Assembly (NCBI GenBank): GCA_045430345.1
Contig: JAILXT010000004.1
Coordinates: forward strand, 310,001 to 374,000
Length of the DNA stretch: 64,000 nucleotides
Direction of reading: 5' to 3'
Origin: Agarilytica sp045430345
GTDB taxonomy: Bacteria; Pseudomonadota; Gammaproteobacteria; Pseudomonadales; Cellvibrionaceae
Of this stretch, positions 44,984 through 55,300 are shown one piece after another (position 1 is the first letter of the stretch; each line of letters starts with the position of its first letter). A program made the translations under genes and the position numbers. Below the pieces are notes generated by a model. It saw only the letters and a program-made list of their open reading frames with translations, had not been told where the DNA came from and did not search any database.

Positions 44984-45766
44984 TTAGAAACGAAAGCCGT
45001 GGTTATAGCCGAAGTAGAAATTACCCAGGTTATGCTCCTGTTCGTTACCACTTTCATCAAATTCTGCAACCACTGCTTCGTTTTTAAAGCCAAAACTAAT
45101 GGAAGACACGGGTGAAATTCGATAGGCGGCACCTAACTCCAAAGAAGAAGAACTGCCATCGCCAATATCATTTCCGTCCTTGTCTTCAATATTCATGCTA
45201 TTGAGCCCAAGGGTTCCGTAGAGCGTCCAACTGTCCGATAAGGGAATAAAGCCGGTTGCACCGATGCCTACGCCAACGTAATTCGCCTCGCGGTTATAGT
45301 CCTTCCAGGATTGTCCGTGGGATTTAATCCCGCCTTGTAGCGCAAAATAGGGGTTAAATTGGTAGCCGAAACCTAGGGAAAAAAAGCCCGAGTTAATTTC
45401 TAAATCGTCTTCCTCAATTGGGTCTGGGTCGTATACAGGCTGTTCGTCATCGAATTCGTATGTGCCACTTTGCACATTGAAAACGCCAAACCAAGCACCT
45501 TTACGTAAGCCTACCGACAAGCCAATACCCGAGCCGGAATCAGATTGAATGTCGTTAGTAATATTGCCTTTGTTTTCGCCTGACCAGCCGCCGGAATGCA
45601 ATTTTCCACCTACAGTAAGAATGAGTGGCGAGGAGGATGTCTCGGTGGGCGTCTGCTCTGCAAGTGTTGCCTGAGAATACGCACATAAAACTAAGCTTAA
45701 CGTGGATATGGGTAACAGCTTAGCGGAAATCGTAGCAAAGCGAGGTGCGCCTATAATTTTGTTCAT
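44984..45766 (-). CDS. Outer-membrane beta-barrel protein of the caspase cluster
   Basis: 260 residues. A signal peptide ends near ATLA (about residue 36). The rest alternates hydrophobic and polar residues in strand-like segments (GIGLSVGLRKGAWFGVFNVQ; GFFSLGFGYQFNPYFALQGG; FYFGYNHGFRF) and ends in Phe, the C-terminal signature for outer-membrane insertion. Acidic loops (DPDPIEEDDLE) sit between strands. No enzymatic motif. Ligand or role unknown; its place between the caspase and the lipoprotein suggests an envelope function tied to them. Confidence 0.8.
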   Translation of the reverse strand: MNKIIGAPRFATISAKLLPISTLSLVLCAYSQATLAEQTPTETSSSPLILTVGGKLHSGGWSGENKGNITNDIQSDSGSGIGLSVGLRKGAWFGVFNVQSGTYEFDDEQPVYDPDPIEEDDLEINSGFFSLGFGYQFNPYFALQGGIKSHGQSWKDYNREANYVGVGIGATGFIPLSDSWTLYGTLGLNSMNIEDKDGNDIGDGSSSSLELGAAYRISPVSSISFGFKNEAVVAEFDESGNEQEHNLGNFYFGYNHGFRF

Positions 45767-45778
45767 TTTTATTGGGTC

Positions 45779-46903
45779 CTAAAATGATTGTACGGGCAGA
45801 ATCATATTGTCTTTTTTTGTTTTTTTAGTGGATTCTTTTTCGGTTATTGATAATGCGTTTTCTGACACAGTTTCTGTGGCTTGTGCCGATGTGGGTGTAT
45901 CTGAAACGACGTTTACATCGACTTTAACACGGTCTTTTGGGACGCCAGATACCTCTAAATTGACTTTAATAAATAGAAATTCTCCCAACTCATCACCAGC
46001 GCCTTGTAGTACCCCCATTTGTGGCTCTTGTTCTACATTGTTGCTTACCGCAACTTGGACGCGTTGGGATAAATCGCTAGCCGTCATAACCGGGTAGGGG
46101 TTGTTCTTTAATTCATTTTGTAAAAAATAGGTGAATGGTGAGTGGCCTGATGCGCGATAGTCATCATCAACATACTCAACCCCGCCGGCAGTGAGTATTT
46201 GAACACTCTTTTTACTATCCACGGTGTTAAGGTAGTCTTTCGATTTATCATTGAGGCGTAAACCACGGCTTGCTGTTTTTAGTAGTGTACCGCTAAAGCA
46301 CGAGTCTGAAATAAGTAAAGTGTGTTTCGCGCGAGACGATATATCTGAAAGCTCATCTCGTATTGTTGAATTACGCACGAAAGTTGTGTGATCCGTACCG
46401 GCTGCATCGATCGGTACCCAGTAGCCCTTATTGTTGTACTGATCTAAAAAACCATGGCCGGCGTAATAGATCAATACATTGTCGTTGGGACCAATACGTT
46501 TTGAAAAATCGCGAAAGGCATGTAATAAGTCGCTACGAGATGTATTGATTAAACGTTCCACATCGGTGAATCCGTAGTTTTCAACCAAGAGTGCTTCAAT
46601 GGCTTTCGCGTCTGAGACGGCACGTTTCAGCGGTTTCCAAAGCGACTCCGGGTCGCGGTAATCATCGTTGCCGATGATCAGCGCGCGATATGCGCCTCGT
46701 GGTTTAATATCCCCTGCGTAGGACAGTTGTGCTTTGTTTTCGCCTACGATTTTTATGCCTCTACTTTTGGCGTGTTCAGCTTTTACTGAGGTCTCAGTGT
46801 AATCAATAGTGTCCGAAAACCCTTTCATTGACGTGAGGATCAGCACGCTGGCTAATATGAAGTTGCTGCCGATGAGAATTAAATCAAGTTTACTTTTTTT
46901 CAT
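45779..46903 (-). CDS. Caspase-fold (C14) peptidase
   Basis: 374 residues. A hydrophobic N-terminal segment (about 7-25) probably anchors or exports it. The caspase-like domain covers about 70-290. The first strand is RALIIGNDDY; the catalytic dyad is His150 (YYAGHGFLD) and Cys202 (LLISDSCFSG), both intact; the region after Cys202 carries TAGGVEYVDDD and a GHSPFTYFL phrase typical of the family. A Ser/Thr-rich tail of about 80 residues follows. Bacterial caspase homologues act in stress, defence or developmental death; none can be chosen here. Eight bases downstream of the anti-sigma-like gene and 12 before the beta-barrel gene. Confidence 0.9.
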   Translation of the reverse strand: MKKSKLDLILIGSNFILASVLILTSMKGFSDTIDYTETSVKAEHAKSRGIKIVGENKAQLSYAGDIKPRGAYRALIIGNDDYRDPESLWKPLKRAVSDAKAIEALLVENYGFTDVERLINTSRSDLLHAFRDFSKRIGPNDNVLIYYAGHGFLDQYNNKGYWVPIDAAGTDHTTFVRNSTIRDELSDISSRAKHTLLISDSCFSGTLLKTASRGLRLNDKSKDYLNTVDSKKSVQILTAGGVEYVDDDYRASGHSPFTYFLQNELKNNPYPVMTASDLSQRVQVAVSNNVEQEPQMGVLQGAGDELGEFLFIKVNLEVSGVPKDRVKVDVNVVSDTPTSAQATETVSENALSITEKESTKKTKKDNMILPVQSF

Positions 46904-46911
46904 AATAAGCT

Positions 46912-47760
46912 CTATCGTAAAACAAAGCCGCCGGTATGGCGAAAGGTATATTTATCTGTAGTCATGCCGGTGAGTTTTAATCGATAAAGCTGACCGGGAC
47001 GGACGCTATTTCGATTAATCTTCCATGTAGTGCTCTCTGTGTTCACTTGGCTAACGTGCTGGCTTACGTTGTTCGAAATTTCGAGTAATTCAACGGTGTA
47101 GCTCTCGGCATTTACAATGGCTGGCCAATGTATAGCAATAAAACGCCCGCTATCGTCAACCTGGATGTTGAATCCTGCATATTCAGGAACGATACGATCT
47201 TCTTTTCCTTGCTGATGGAAAAACCCCAGGCCGGGTGTTGGTTGCCGTTGCTGGGTAAGCACTAGGGCATTTGAGTCTTGAAAGCCTACGACGCTTTTCT
47301 CTATTGAATTGTCTGGTGTGAACATCAAAAAAGCAAATACAAACGAGGCAAAGGCCGTTGCGGGCACTGCAATGACGGGCATCTTAAGGTCAAATAGCGT
47401 GCGAACACGTTGTAACCAGGATGGTGTGTTTCGTCGCGTAGCGGGTGCTGACTCTGGGTCTAGTGATGTTTGCTCATCCATCGCAAATTGATGGGTTAGT
47501 TCATGCAGCTGTGTTTTAAGTGGTGATTGTCTTGCATCACTGCAGATGATGTCGAGGTTTTGCGTTAATAGGGCTTCCGCTTCTTGCAGTGATTGAAGTT
47601 TGCTTCTGCACTTGTGGCATGTGGCGAGATGCAGCCGCAGTGTATGAAAGCCTGCCTCATCTGGCGCATGAGATAATCCATGCAGCTCTTGTTCACTAAG
47701 GTGTTGCTCGATCAGTTTATCGGGCTGTTTAGCTGTTGGACTTTGTGCCGTGTGGCTCAT
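46912..47760 (-). CDS. Membrane-anchored zinc-finger anti-sigma-like protein
   Basis: 282 residues. The N-terminal region has the H-x3-C-x2-C zinc-finger pattern (HLATCHKCRSKL, about residues 48-59), as in zf-HC2 anti-sigma factors. A single membrane segment follows (about 130-150, MPVIAVPATAFASFVFAFLMF region), and the C-terminal part (about 200-282) is beta-rich (FIAIHWPAIVNAESYTVELL, GQLYRLKLTG), perhaps fibronectin-like and periplasmic. The layout suggests it holds the cytoplasmic sigma-like protein and senses an envelope signal. 87 bases after the sigma-like gene. Confidence 0.8.
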   Translation of the reverse strand: MSHTAQSPTAKQPDKLIEQHLSEQELHGLSHAPDEAGFHTLRLHLATCHKCRSKLQSLQEAEALLTQNLDIICSDARQSPLKTQLHELTHQFAMDEQTSLDPESAPATRRNTPSWLQRVRTLFDLKMPVIAVPATAFASFVFAFLMFTPDNSIEKSVVGFQDSNALVLTQQRQPTPGLGFFHQQGKEDRIVPEYAGFNIQVDDSGRFIAIHWPAIVNAESYTVELLEISNNVSQHVSQVNTESTTWKINRNSVRPGQLYRLKLTGMTTDKYTFRHTGGFVLR

Positions 47761-47847
47761 TGTATCTTTCTCTGGCGGTCGTTTTGGGCAGTTTATGCGT
47801 TGTTAGGTTCTAGTTGACACTGCGTGTGTGAATATTTGAATTTTCTT

Positions 47848-48810
47848 TTAGCTAGTATTCGCCGGGGATAATATTTTTTGTAGTTTCTCTAATGTTTTTC
47901 GCTTGAAGTAGTACAACTGTTGCCGATCATTGTGAATATGACTGCTGTTTTTCTTCAAGGATATTTCTAAATTCGCCAGTGTTTTGAGTACGGTATTCGC
48001 GTCTTGATTCTCGATGACCAGAGATTCAACGATGTATTGCTCAACGTCGTCGAGTTTGTCCCACGCTTTTCTTATTTGTAGTGAATAAGCGAGTTTTTCT
48101 GGCGAAAGGGTGTGGTCTTCAAATTCAGTGATACCGGAGCCGCTGTCCTCGTTTGTATTGTTATGGTCGGCATGATGATTCGAGGAACTTAATTCAGAGA
48201 ATGTTAGCGTTTTGGGAGCGTTTAGTAAGTGTAGACGTTTCCTTTGGGTCAATTCGATTAGTATTTTATCGATGATAGCGCGTACGCGTGCTTCATCAGC
48301 CCCGAGTGCTTGAGCAATCATTGCAAAGTTGTTGCCAGCACGTAACTGTAAAAAAACCGTTTTGGCGTATTCATCGATTTCTGAAATATATTCGGGTACG
48401 TGGACCCTGCGATCAAATCGCCAGTTTTTCCAACGCTCATAGAAGGGGAGAGAGTTGGCGGTAGTTTTGAAGTATGCGGCGAGCTGAGAAATAGATTCTG
48501 CTCGAACTCTTTGTAGGCGTCTCTCGTTGGTTAAGTCATCCAGCATCCAGCCATAACTTGCGTTGGCTTTATCGCACAGCGTATCGCTGGTTTTGGATAA
48601 TTTTGGCCTACCCTGAGGTGGGCTAAGTGTGCAGCGCGCGCTGAGATGTTGGTTTTGACAAAAGCGCCGGCAGAATTTGTCTGTTTGAAACTGTATATAG
48701 GGTCTTGCGACTTCGTTAACGGTGCTACGCGCCGCAGGTTCGCCTTCCACTGCCTTGTTTAATATGGCCTGCAGCGGTTCCTGCTCGATTGTAGATTGTG
48801 GGTTTGTCAT
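47848..48810 (-). CDS. Divergent sigma-70-like protein of the caspase cluster
   Basis: 320 residues. The N-terminal part resembles sigma region 2 only loosely (VARPYIQFQTDKFCRRFCQN), with an insertion rich in Thr, Cys and Lys. The middle has RRVHVPEYI followed by a helix-turn-helix-like stretch (MIAQALGADEARVRAIIDKI), close to region 3. The C-terminus (about 240-315; LQIRKAWDKLDDVEQYIVES) recalls region 4. No membrane segment. I infer a sigma factor from these weak patterns and from the adjacent anti-sigma-like gene. An alternative is a diverged regulator without polymerase binding. 11 bases after the M48 gene. Confidence 0.6.
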   Translation of the reverse strand: MTNPQSTIEQEPLQAILNKAVEGEPAARSTVNEVARPYIQFQTDKFCRRFCQNQHLSARCTLSPPQGRPKLSKTSDTLCDKANASYGWMLDDLTNERRLQRVRAESISQLAAYFKTTANSLPFYERWKNWRFDRRVHVPEYISEIDEYAKTVFLQLRAGNNFAMIAQALGADEARVRAIIDKILIELTQRKRLHLLNAPKTLTFSELSSSNHHADHNNTNEDSGSGITEFEDHTLSPEKLAYSLQIRKAWDKLDDVEQYIVESLVIENQDANTVLKTLANLEISLKKNSSHIHNDRQQLYYFKRKTLEKLQKILSPANTS

Positions 48811-48821
48811 ATAATTAGGGA

Positions 48822-50669
48822 CTACATACTCGGGTACAAAAACCAGGAGGCGATTTTGTCCTGGCTGATTCTTAGTGCAAAACCATGTTCGTCGTATGCG
48901 AGAAATCGGCCAGAATTTAGGGCGATCTGCCGGTCGGCAGGTCCCATTACTCGAATGACACGATCCGCAGAGTCTCCTATTTTGAGCCGTTCTAATCCAG
49001 AAAAGTTTGCAGTATTGAGCCGCAACGCGATCACTTTGTTATGCTTATCAGACAACCAAACACCCCCTTGATCTCGGTGAACGTGAATGGGCTCACCATC
49101 AAACCATATTTTTGTGGTTTCTGGCCCCTGGCGCTTAAGGGGGTGATTAACGGCAATATTTTGATAATTCAATTGATAGGTTTTGGTCCTGTGCGGCAAG
49201 CCGGGATTTAATCGAGACAACGCGAGTTGTAATAAATAACTTTCCCCTTTTTTACTCATGGCCTGAGCAAATTGTTTCCATATTTTTTTTGATTCATTTG
49301 TTTGTTGGTGAAAGTTCGCGAGTTGTGCCTGATTTTGTACCATGGCGAACAGTATCGGCATATCATCTTTATTTACGGTTTTTACTCTACGTCTAATATT
49401 GCTTTTGAGGTGCTCTTGCGCACGCTTACTTTTCCCGTCCATGGCATGGCTCAGTGCGTTCAGTAAATCTGACGAAGCGTCTCTACCGAAAGTGGGAATA
49501 TATTGTCCTTCTATAATCCCGTTTGCCATGGGGGCGTTTTCCATAAGTAGGTAGCTCATGGCTCTTAGGTAATGTGTTTCTCTATGATGAGGGCTGAGCC
49601 GTTGCGCTTTTTCGAAGTAGTTAAGGGCTTGCTCTGCCAGGGTGTGAATATTGGCTTTAAGTTGCGCGGTGGAACCGCGTTTCGCGTTTGACGCATCATT
49701 CTTCCACGAAGGTGTGGCTTCTACAAAAAGTGGAAAATAGAGGTTGGGCTTATTTATTTGTGCGGCATATTCAGGCCATAACGCGATAGCTTCAGCAATA
49801 TAGCTCACCCCGATACTGTTATGCACTGAACGACCGGGAAAGTTACGCGCGTAGGCGGTAAGGTAGGCACGTGCTTGTTCGTATTGTTTCGAGACTAATG
49901 ACTGAATACCCAATTCATATAATATGGCTTGGTCTGTGATGGATTCTAGCTGGGCTTGTGTACGTAGTGCGCGATCTTTGGCCTTTGTGCAGGCTTTGGT
50001 TTGGTTTTTCGATTGCATGGAGCAGGGTGCTTGCCAAATATTTTCTATCCAGGCGGTGTAAAAGTCGTCGCCCTTTATGATTTGGTAAGGGTCGTAACCG
50101 ACGCTTGCCATCATCACCACCGCGTCAAGATCGGCTTGCGCTTCTAGTGATTCGAGCTGGCTCACGTGATTTTGGTCAATGGCTAGATCGCGGCGTATTT
50201 CCTCCGTAATTTCTGGCGATTGATTGCCAATAAGGCGAAAGAATTGTTGATGCCAAAGGTCGTTACCCTTTTGGTGGGCGAGCTCGTGGGCTAATACAAA
50301 TGCGAGTAAGTGTTTGCCCCGTGTATCGCCGAAAGATAAACAGATATCTATAGCGCTGCGACTTAGAAGGATATTCCCATCCGATAGGGAGGCTGCCCAA
50401 GGGCCAGAGCTATCTTTGATAACGTTTAACGCGGGTTCTACGCGAGATATGTCCCATGCGCCGAGCAAATGCTTGAATAGGTCGTGAGCCCAATCTACCT
50501 GGGGGTCAGAAGCGGGTGCGATTACCTGGGGCTTCCAGTAGCGTATGGATTGGGTAGGGTCGTTGGGAACCGATAGCGACCACGTACTTGGCGCTATAAA
50601 ACACAGAATAAGCGTAACGAGCGCAAGGTTATGCGTATGTCGGGGGTGAGTATTGATTCGGGCTATCAT
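48822..50669 (-). CDS. Exported M48-family metallopeptidase with TPR-like region
   Basis: 615 residues, signal peptide ending near STWS (about residue 31). The zinc site HELAH is in LAFVLAHELAHQKGN (His at about 130), with the third ligand in the EAQAD phrase about 60 residues later, as in M48 (BepA-like) peptidases. The middle (about 250-480) has helical repeats that look like TPRs (ALNYFEKAQRLSPHHRETHY). The C-terminus (about 500-615) is a separate beta-rich domain with no match I know. BepA-like proteins degrade or assemble outer-membrane proteins in the periplasm. First gene of the six-gene unit, with an 11-base gap to the sigma-like gene. Confidence 0.88.
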   Translation of the reverse strand: MIARINTHPRHTHNLALVTLILCFIAPSTWSLSVPNDPTQSIRYWKPQVIAPASDPQVDWAHDLFKHLLGAWDISRVEPALNVIKDSSGPWAASLSDGNILLSRSAIDICLSFGDTRGKHLLAFVLAHELAHQKGNDLWHQQFFRLIGNQSPEITEEIRRDLAIDQNHVSQLESLEAQADLDAVVMMASVGYDPYQIIKGDDFYTAWIENIWQAPCSMQSKNQTKACTKAKDRALRTQAQLESITDQAILYELGIQSLVSKQYEQARAYLTAYARNFPGRSVHNSIGVSYIAEAIALWPEYAAQINKPNLYFPLFVEATPSWKNDASNAKRGSTAQLKANIHTLAEQALNYFEKAQRLSPHHRETHYLRAMSYLLMENAPMANGIIEGQYIPTFGRDASSDLLNALSHAMDGKSKRAQEHLKSNIRRRVKTVNKDDMPILFAMVQNQAQLANFHQQTNESKKIWKQFAQAMSKKGESYLLQLALSRLNPGLPHRTKTYQLNYQNIAVNHPLKRQGPETTKIWFDGEPIHVHRDQGGVWLSDKHNKVIALRLNTANFSGLERLKIGDSADRVIRVMGPADRQIALNSGRFLAYDEHGFALRISQDKIASWFLYPSM

Positions 50670-50845
50670 AGATTCCCCAGAGGGTATTCATGTTGTCTTT
50701 AGTGTCATTTAACCATTGGACGCACTATTTTATGTTATTTGAAAAATTAAATTTCTTAATTCTTTTTCAAATGCATTGCGCCTAAGCGTCTACTGGTAAG
50801 TGTTCACAAAATACAACTGAAACTACAACACATTATGGTACTGAC

Positions 50846-52273
50846 ATGAAAAAGCGCAACCTTATCACTTCGTGTTTAAACGAGATCTCCACTTCTCCCC
50901 TCAAAGTCGGGAAATTTTGCCTGGCGGTGGCCGCTACCGGCTTGTTGCTATCCGGGTGTGGAGGCAGTGACACAGACGATACTGCCGGCGGTAATACGCT
51001 GAGCACCGTGAGTTTTGACCTAGAGCTTCCCGATAGTATAACGGGAGGACAGACAACGGATTCACGTAAAACAACGGCAAATGTTTTTGCTAAGACTGCC
51101 GGTTATGTGATGGGGGAAAGCACTAAACCGGGTGATCTGCCCTGTTCTTATATGGGCAGTGACAATGATGATCCGTTCGAGAATGGCTATGAAGCGACTA
51201 AATTTATGGTATCGGCTATCGCTGTATGGGGATGTGTTGCTGATCTTTTGATTGATCTCACCGAGTTAGTCCCCCACGACGGCACCATGATTGAGACCGA
51301 GAATGATGTAAATGCCGATAACTACGAAGTGGATGAGCCGACCCACTATGCAGTGGTAGACGACAGTGATATTCAAACTACCGTCCGTTTGTACTACGGT
51401 TATGATCGCGAATTACCGCCTTCGTTGGAAGACGAAGCAGGTTTTTACCTGTCTTGGACGGAAGATAACGACGGTACGGTAAGAGGGCGTATGGTGATTG
51501 CGGCGAGCGCATTGGAAGAAGAGATGAGTGCCGATGATCCAACGCAAATGCGTATGGACTTTATCGAAGATGATGAGGAAAAAGTCCATGATATGTACCT
51601 TCGTTTCTCGGATGATAACCCATGGGCTGATGGCCTTCGTATTCGCGTGACCAAAAATCTCACGGCTAACGCGCTGCAAGAAGTATTCACCGCTCAAGGT
51701 TTAATGGCGATGTCGGCACAGTTTTTACCGGTTGAGGGAATTTCTGAATTACCTGAAATCGCATTTTATTCGGTCGCAAATCAGCTGGGCGATGGGGCAT
51801 CGATTGCACAAGTGAATAATATGAGCTTAGAGATTCCTTTGAACTCGGAGAGTAGTCTTGGTGCCTATTTAATGTCGAAAGAAGATGTGTACTTTTTCGA
51901 TGATGACCAAAGTGCGGCAGAGCCCTGGGATTGGATTAATAAAGCGTTCACTACGGCACTTTATAAGGGGGGGCGAACTGCACCAGAGACAGGTGGCACA
52001 TGGGTACCTTTTGACCCATCACTGGATATGGTCGAAACCGCGCTTGAGTTAGATGATGGATACTTCGCTAGCAGCTGTGCCAACATTGATGATAACTGCG
52101 CAACATTAATTAACGGTGTTTTCTTGGATGGTTTTGCGGATCAGCAGCCGAATCAGGGTGAAGATCCAAATGACTGGCGCAGTCTTTCATTACAGTCTGC
52201 AACCTACCTTGATACGGTATACCCGAATAGTGTGGATTGGACGAATGCGTTTGATCAAGCCTTTCAGCCTTAA
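50846..52273 (+). CDS. Unknown lipoprotein
   Basis: 475 residues. The signal (FCLAVAATGLLLSGC) begins some 20 residues in, after a basic and polar stretch, and ends in a lipobox. The mature protein is acidic and rich in Asp (DTDDTAGG; NDDPFENGYEATK), with cysteines placed to form disulfides (DLPCSYMG, WGCVADL, SSCANIDDNCATL). Aromatic and charged segments alternate (VRLYYGYDRELPPSLEDEAG). I find no domain. It is divergent from the M48 gene, but shares no clear link with the caspase cluster. Confidence 0.75.
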   Translation: MKKRNLITSCLNEISTSPLKVGKFCLAVAATGLLLSGCGGSDTDDTAGGNTLSTVSFDLELPDSITGGQTTDSRKTTANVFAKTAGYVMGESTKPGDLPCSYMGSDNDDPFENGYEATKFMVSAIAVWGCVADLLIDLTELVPHDGTMIETENDVNADNYEVDEPTHYAVVDDSDIQTTVRLYYGYDRELPPSLEDEAGFYLSWTEDNDGTVRGRMVIAASALEEEMSADDPTQMRMDFIEDDEEKVHDMYLRFSDDNPWADGLRIRVTKNLTANALQEVFTAQGLMAMSAQFLPVEGISELPEIAFYSVANQLGDGASIAQVNNMSLEIPLNSESSLGAYLMSKEDVYFFDDDQSAAEPWDWINKAFTTALYKGGRTAPETGGTWVPFDPSLDMVETALELDDGYFASSCANIDDNCATLINGVFLDGFADQQPNQGEDPNDWRSLSLQSATYLDTVYPNSVDWTNAFDQAFQP

Positions 52274-52297
52274 ATAACACCGAGTATTTGGGATGTT

Positions 52298-52325
52298 AAA
52301 ACGGCGGTATTTTTACCGCCGTTTT
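52298..52325. terminator. Bidirectional rho-independent terminator
   Basis: aaaacggcggta (52298-52309) and taccgccgtttt (52314-52325) pair over 12 bases around a four-T loop. The A and T ends let it stop transcription from both sides, between the lipoprotein and the GGDEF-EAL gene. Confidence 0.92.
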
Positions 52326-52329
52326 GGTG

Positions 52330-55300
52330 TTAGGCCGGTTTATGAATAATGTCTTTTGTTTGCAAAAATGGTGCTATTTCCTCAGCGGGTATAGGCTTGC
52401 AAAAGTAAAACCCTTGCATTTCTAGACAGCCTTTGTTTTTTAGGAAGTCGATTTGCTCCTCTGTTTCAACGCCTTCCGCGACAACGGCCATATGCAGGTT
52501 ATAGCTGAGAGAAATCGTTGCGGTGACGATGGCGGCATCGTCAGAGTCCGTCACAATATCCTGAACAAAGGAACGATCTATTTTAAGGCGATCAATAGGG
52601 AATTGTTTTAGATAAGACAGTGATGAATAGCCAGTACCAAAATCATCAATAGATAAGCTAAGCCCCATACTTTTTAATGCGCGTAGGGTAATAATCGCAT
52701 CTTCCACATTTTCCATCACTGCGCTTTCTGTGAGTTCTAAATCCAGTTTTTCAGGGCTTATACCGCTTTTTTCCATGGATGCTTTAATGCTAGCGAGTAG
52801 ATTCTTGCTCATGAACTGCCGGCTAGAAATATTAACGCCCACTTTTATATCGGCAATATTATTGTTTTTCCATTCGCACTGTTGGCGGCAGGCTTCATCA
52901 ATCACCCACTCTCCGATAGGTTGGATTAGCCCGGTTTCTTCTGCGATCGGTATAAACTCGAATGGGGGTACCAGTCCGCGCTCTGGGTGCCTCCAGCGAA
53001 TGAGGGCTTCGCAACCGATTAATTGTTTGGTTGCCACGTTAATTTGGGGTTGGTAGAAAAGCTCAAATTCGTCTCGTTTTAACGCTTGCCTCAACTGATT
53101 TTCGAGTGTTAGACGCTCTTGCGCATGCTCATTCATCTCCCGAGTGAAAAACTGGTAGTTGTTGCGGCCACTTTTCTTTGCGTTGTACATTGCCGTGTCA
53201 GCATTTTTCATGAGGGTGTGGCTGTCCGGACCGTCTTGAGGGTAGCGGCTGATGCCTAGACTCGTGGTCACGACCACCTCAACGCCGATGGTGAGTTGAG
53301 CCGGTGCGGATAATTGATCTATGATCATTTCACAGACGTTTGTAATGTCCTCTTCACATTTTATATTTGGAATAATAAGGACAAATTCATCGCCCCCTAG
53401 TCGGCCGATGATCTCTTGATTATTAGAAATTTTTTGCAGTCGTTTAGATATTTCCTTGAGCAGCATGTCGCCTGCGGAATGACCTGAGGCATCATTAATA
53501 AGCTTGAAATGATCAAGGTCGAGGTAAATGAGCGCCAGTTGTGACTGGTTTTTGAGGCTAGAGGCGATGGCTAAATCGAGCTCTTTTTGGAATGCTGTTC
53601 GATTGAATAGATTCGTTAATGGGTCGTAGTGCGCTAACTGAAATATATGTTCTTCCGATGCCTTTTTTTCCGATATGTCTGTGAACGTCCAGACAAAGTG
53701 TGAGGGATCGTTATCTTCCTTTTTTTGAATGCTTGATACCGATAGCCAAGCAGGGAAACTATTGCCGTTTTTCTTTTTGTTCCAAATTTCACCCTGCCAA
53801 TACTCATTTTCGGTGAGTGTTCGCCAGCATTCTTCTTCCGAATCAATATCATCAATTTCTTTTTTAAATAAACACATACTGTGTTTTATTGACTCGTGAG
53901 CTGTGTAACCGGTGATGCCCTCAAATGTGGCGTTTGCGCGTTGGACAATACCGTCACTGTCTGTGATTACGATACATTGAATACTTGAATTAAACACTTT
54001 TTCGGCGAGTTGCTGTTCTCGTTCGGTTTCATCTTTCTCTAACTCTACTGCTAAACGACTGGCATAGAGCGTGAGTACCGGGCGAGACCAAGAATGAATA
54101 TGTATGGGCGAGTCATGCATCACCACGAGCACGCCTAATGTGCACCCCGCAGGGGTTACCAAAGGCGCGCCAAAATAACTATCAATGTTCATTTGTGTGA
54201 GCATGTGGTCGTCAGGGTATTGTTCTGGTGCTCCACTATTAATAATTTCCAGGCTGCCATTTAATACGTCTTGGCAGGGTGTGCCTTTTAGGAGGTATTC
54301 AAAATTATCGACAAATTCCGTCCCGACTCTTACCGCAAGTGTTCTAATTCTCGTGCGCGATTTGTCTGTGAATACACCGATAAATGCAAATTTGGTTTGA
54401 TACATTTCCGCAAGGTCTTTGATACATGCGTGAACGAGTTGTTCATGCGAGCCTAAGGTGGTTGTATCTAGAAGGGTATGAAGTGCTTCGATGGTGTTTT
54501 TCCGTTCTAGACTTTCTTGTGACAACGCTTTGTTGGAGGTTTCAAGGTCGTAGGTGCGGGCTTTTACATGGTGTTCTAATCGGTTTTTTGTGGCGATGAG
54601 TTTAGCCGTTGCAATGAGTTTTTCTTTTACGCTGGAGGCGAGTAATAAGACCGAGATGGTTAAAAGCCCCATAAAACTTTGCAATAACAGCAAGGAGGAA
54701 TTTACTGAATCAACGATAAATGGTCCGTAGCCTTTTAGGGTGCCGGTGATAGCGATAGCCGAAATGGCAATCGAGAATAATGTCGCGCCTCGGTGGAGAA
54801 AACGATAGGCACTCCATATTGCGAGCGGCAAAAAGATGAACGATGACGGGGAGCGTGAGGCGCCGAAGGTAAACCAAGGTGTGAAGATAACCGCACACAC
54901 TACGGCGGTGATTGACACGAAAATGACGGCCTCGGCAAAATTCGCGGATTCTAGCTCTCTATTAAATGGCCGAAACCACAGAATTAAAAAGGGGGTGACA
55001 ACCACGCCGCCGACCCAGTCACCTAGCCACCAAGTAAGTAGCAGCGTTTTGAAAGCGGCAGCGGGAATAATATCCGCCAGAAATAAGCTACTTACCCCAA
55101 TCAAGGCGCTAATGACTGAACTGAGGCCAACAAAAAGCGTGAATTGAAGTATGTGTTCTGCTTGTAAAAACGGGTTTCTGGACACGAGCCGAGAAACAAG
55201 GAAAAACGCGGTCGCCGCTTCTAATGTATTGCCTATGGCTATACTCCCCGCGACGATTAGGGGAATGGAGGTCATTAGATTGGTGACAAACGCCCCCAGC

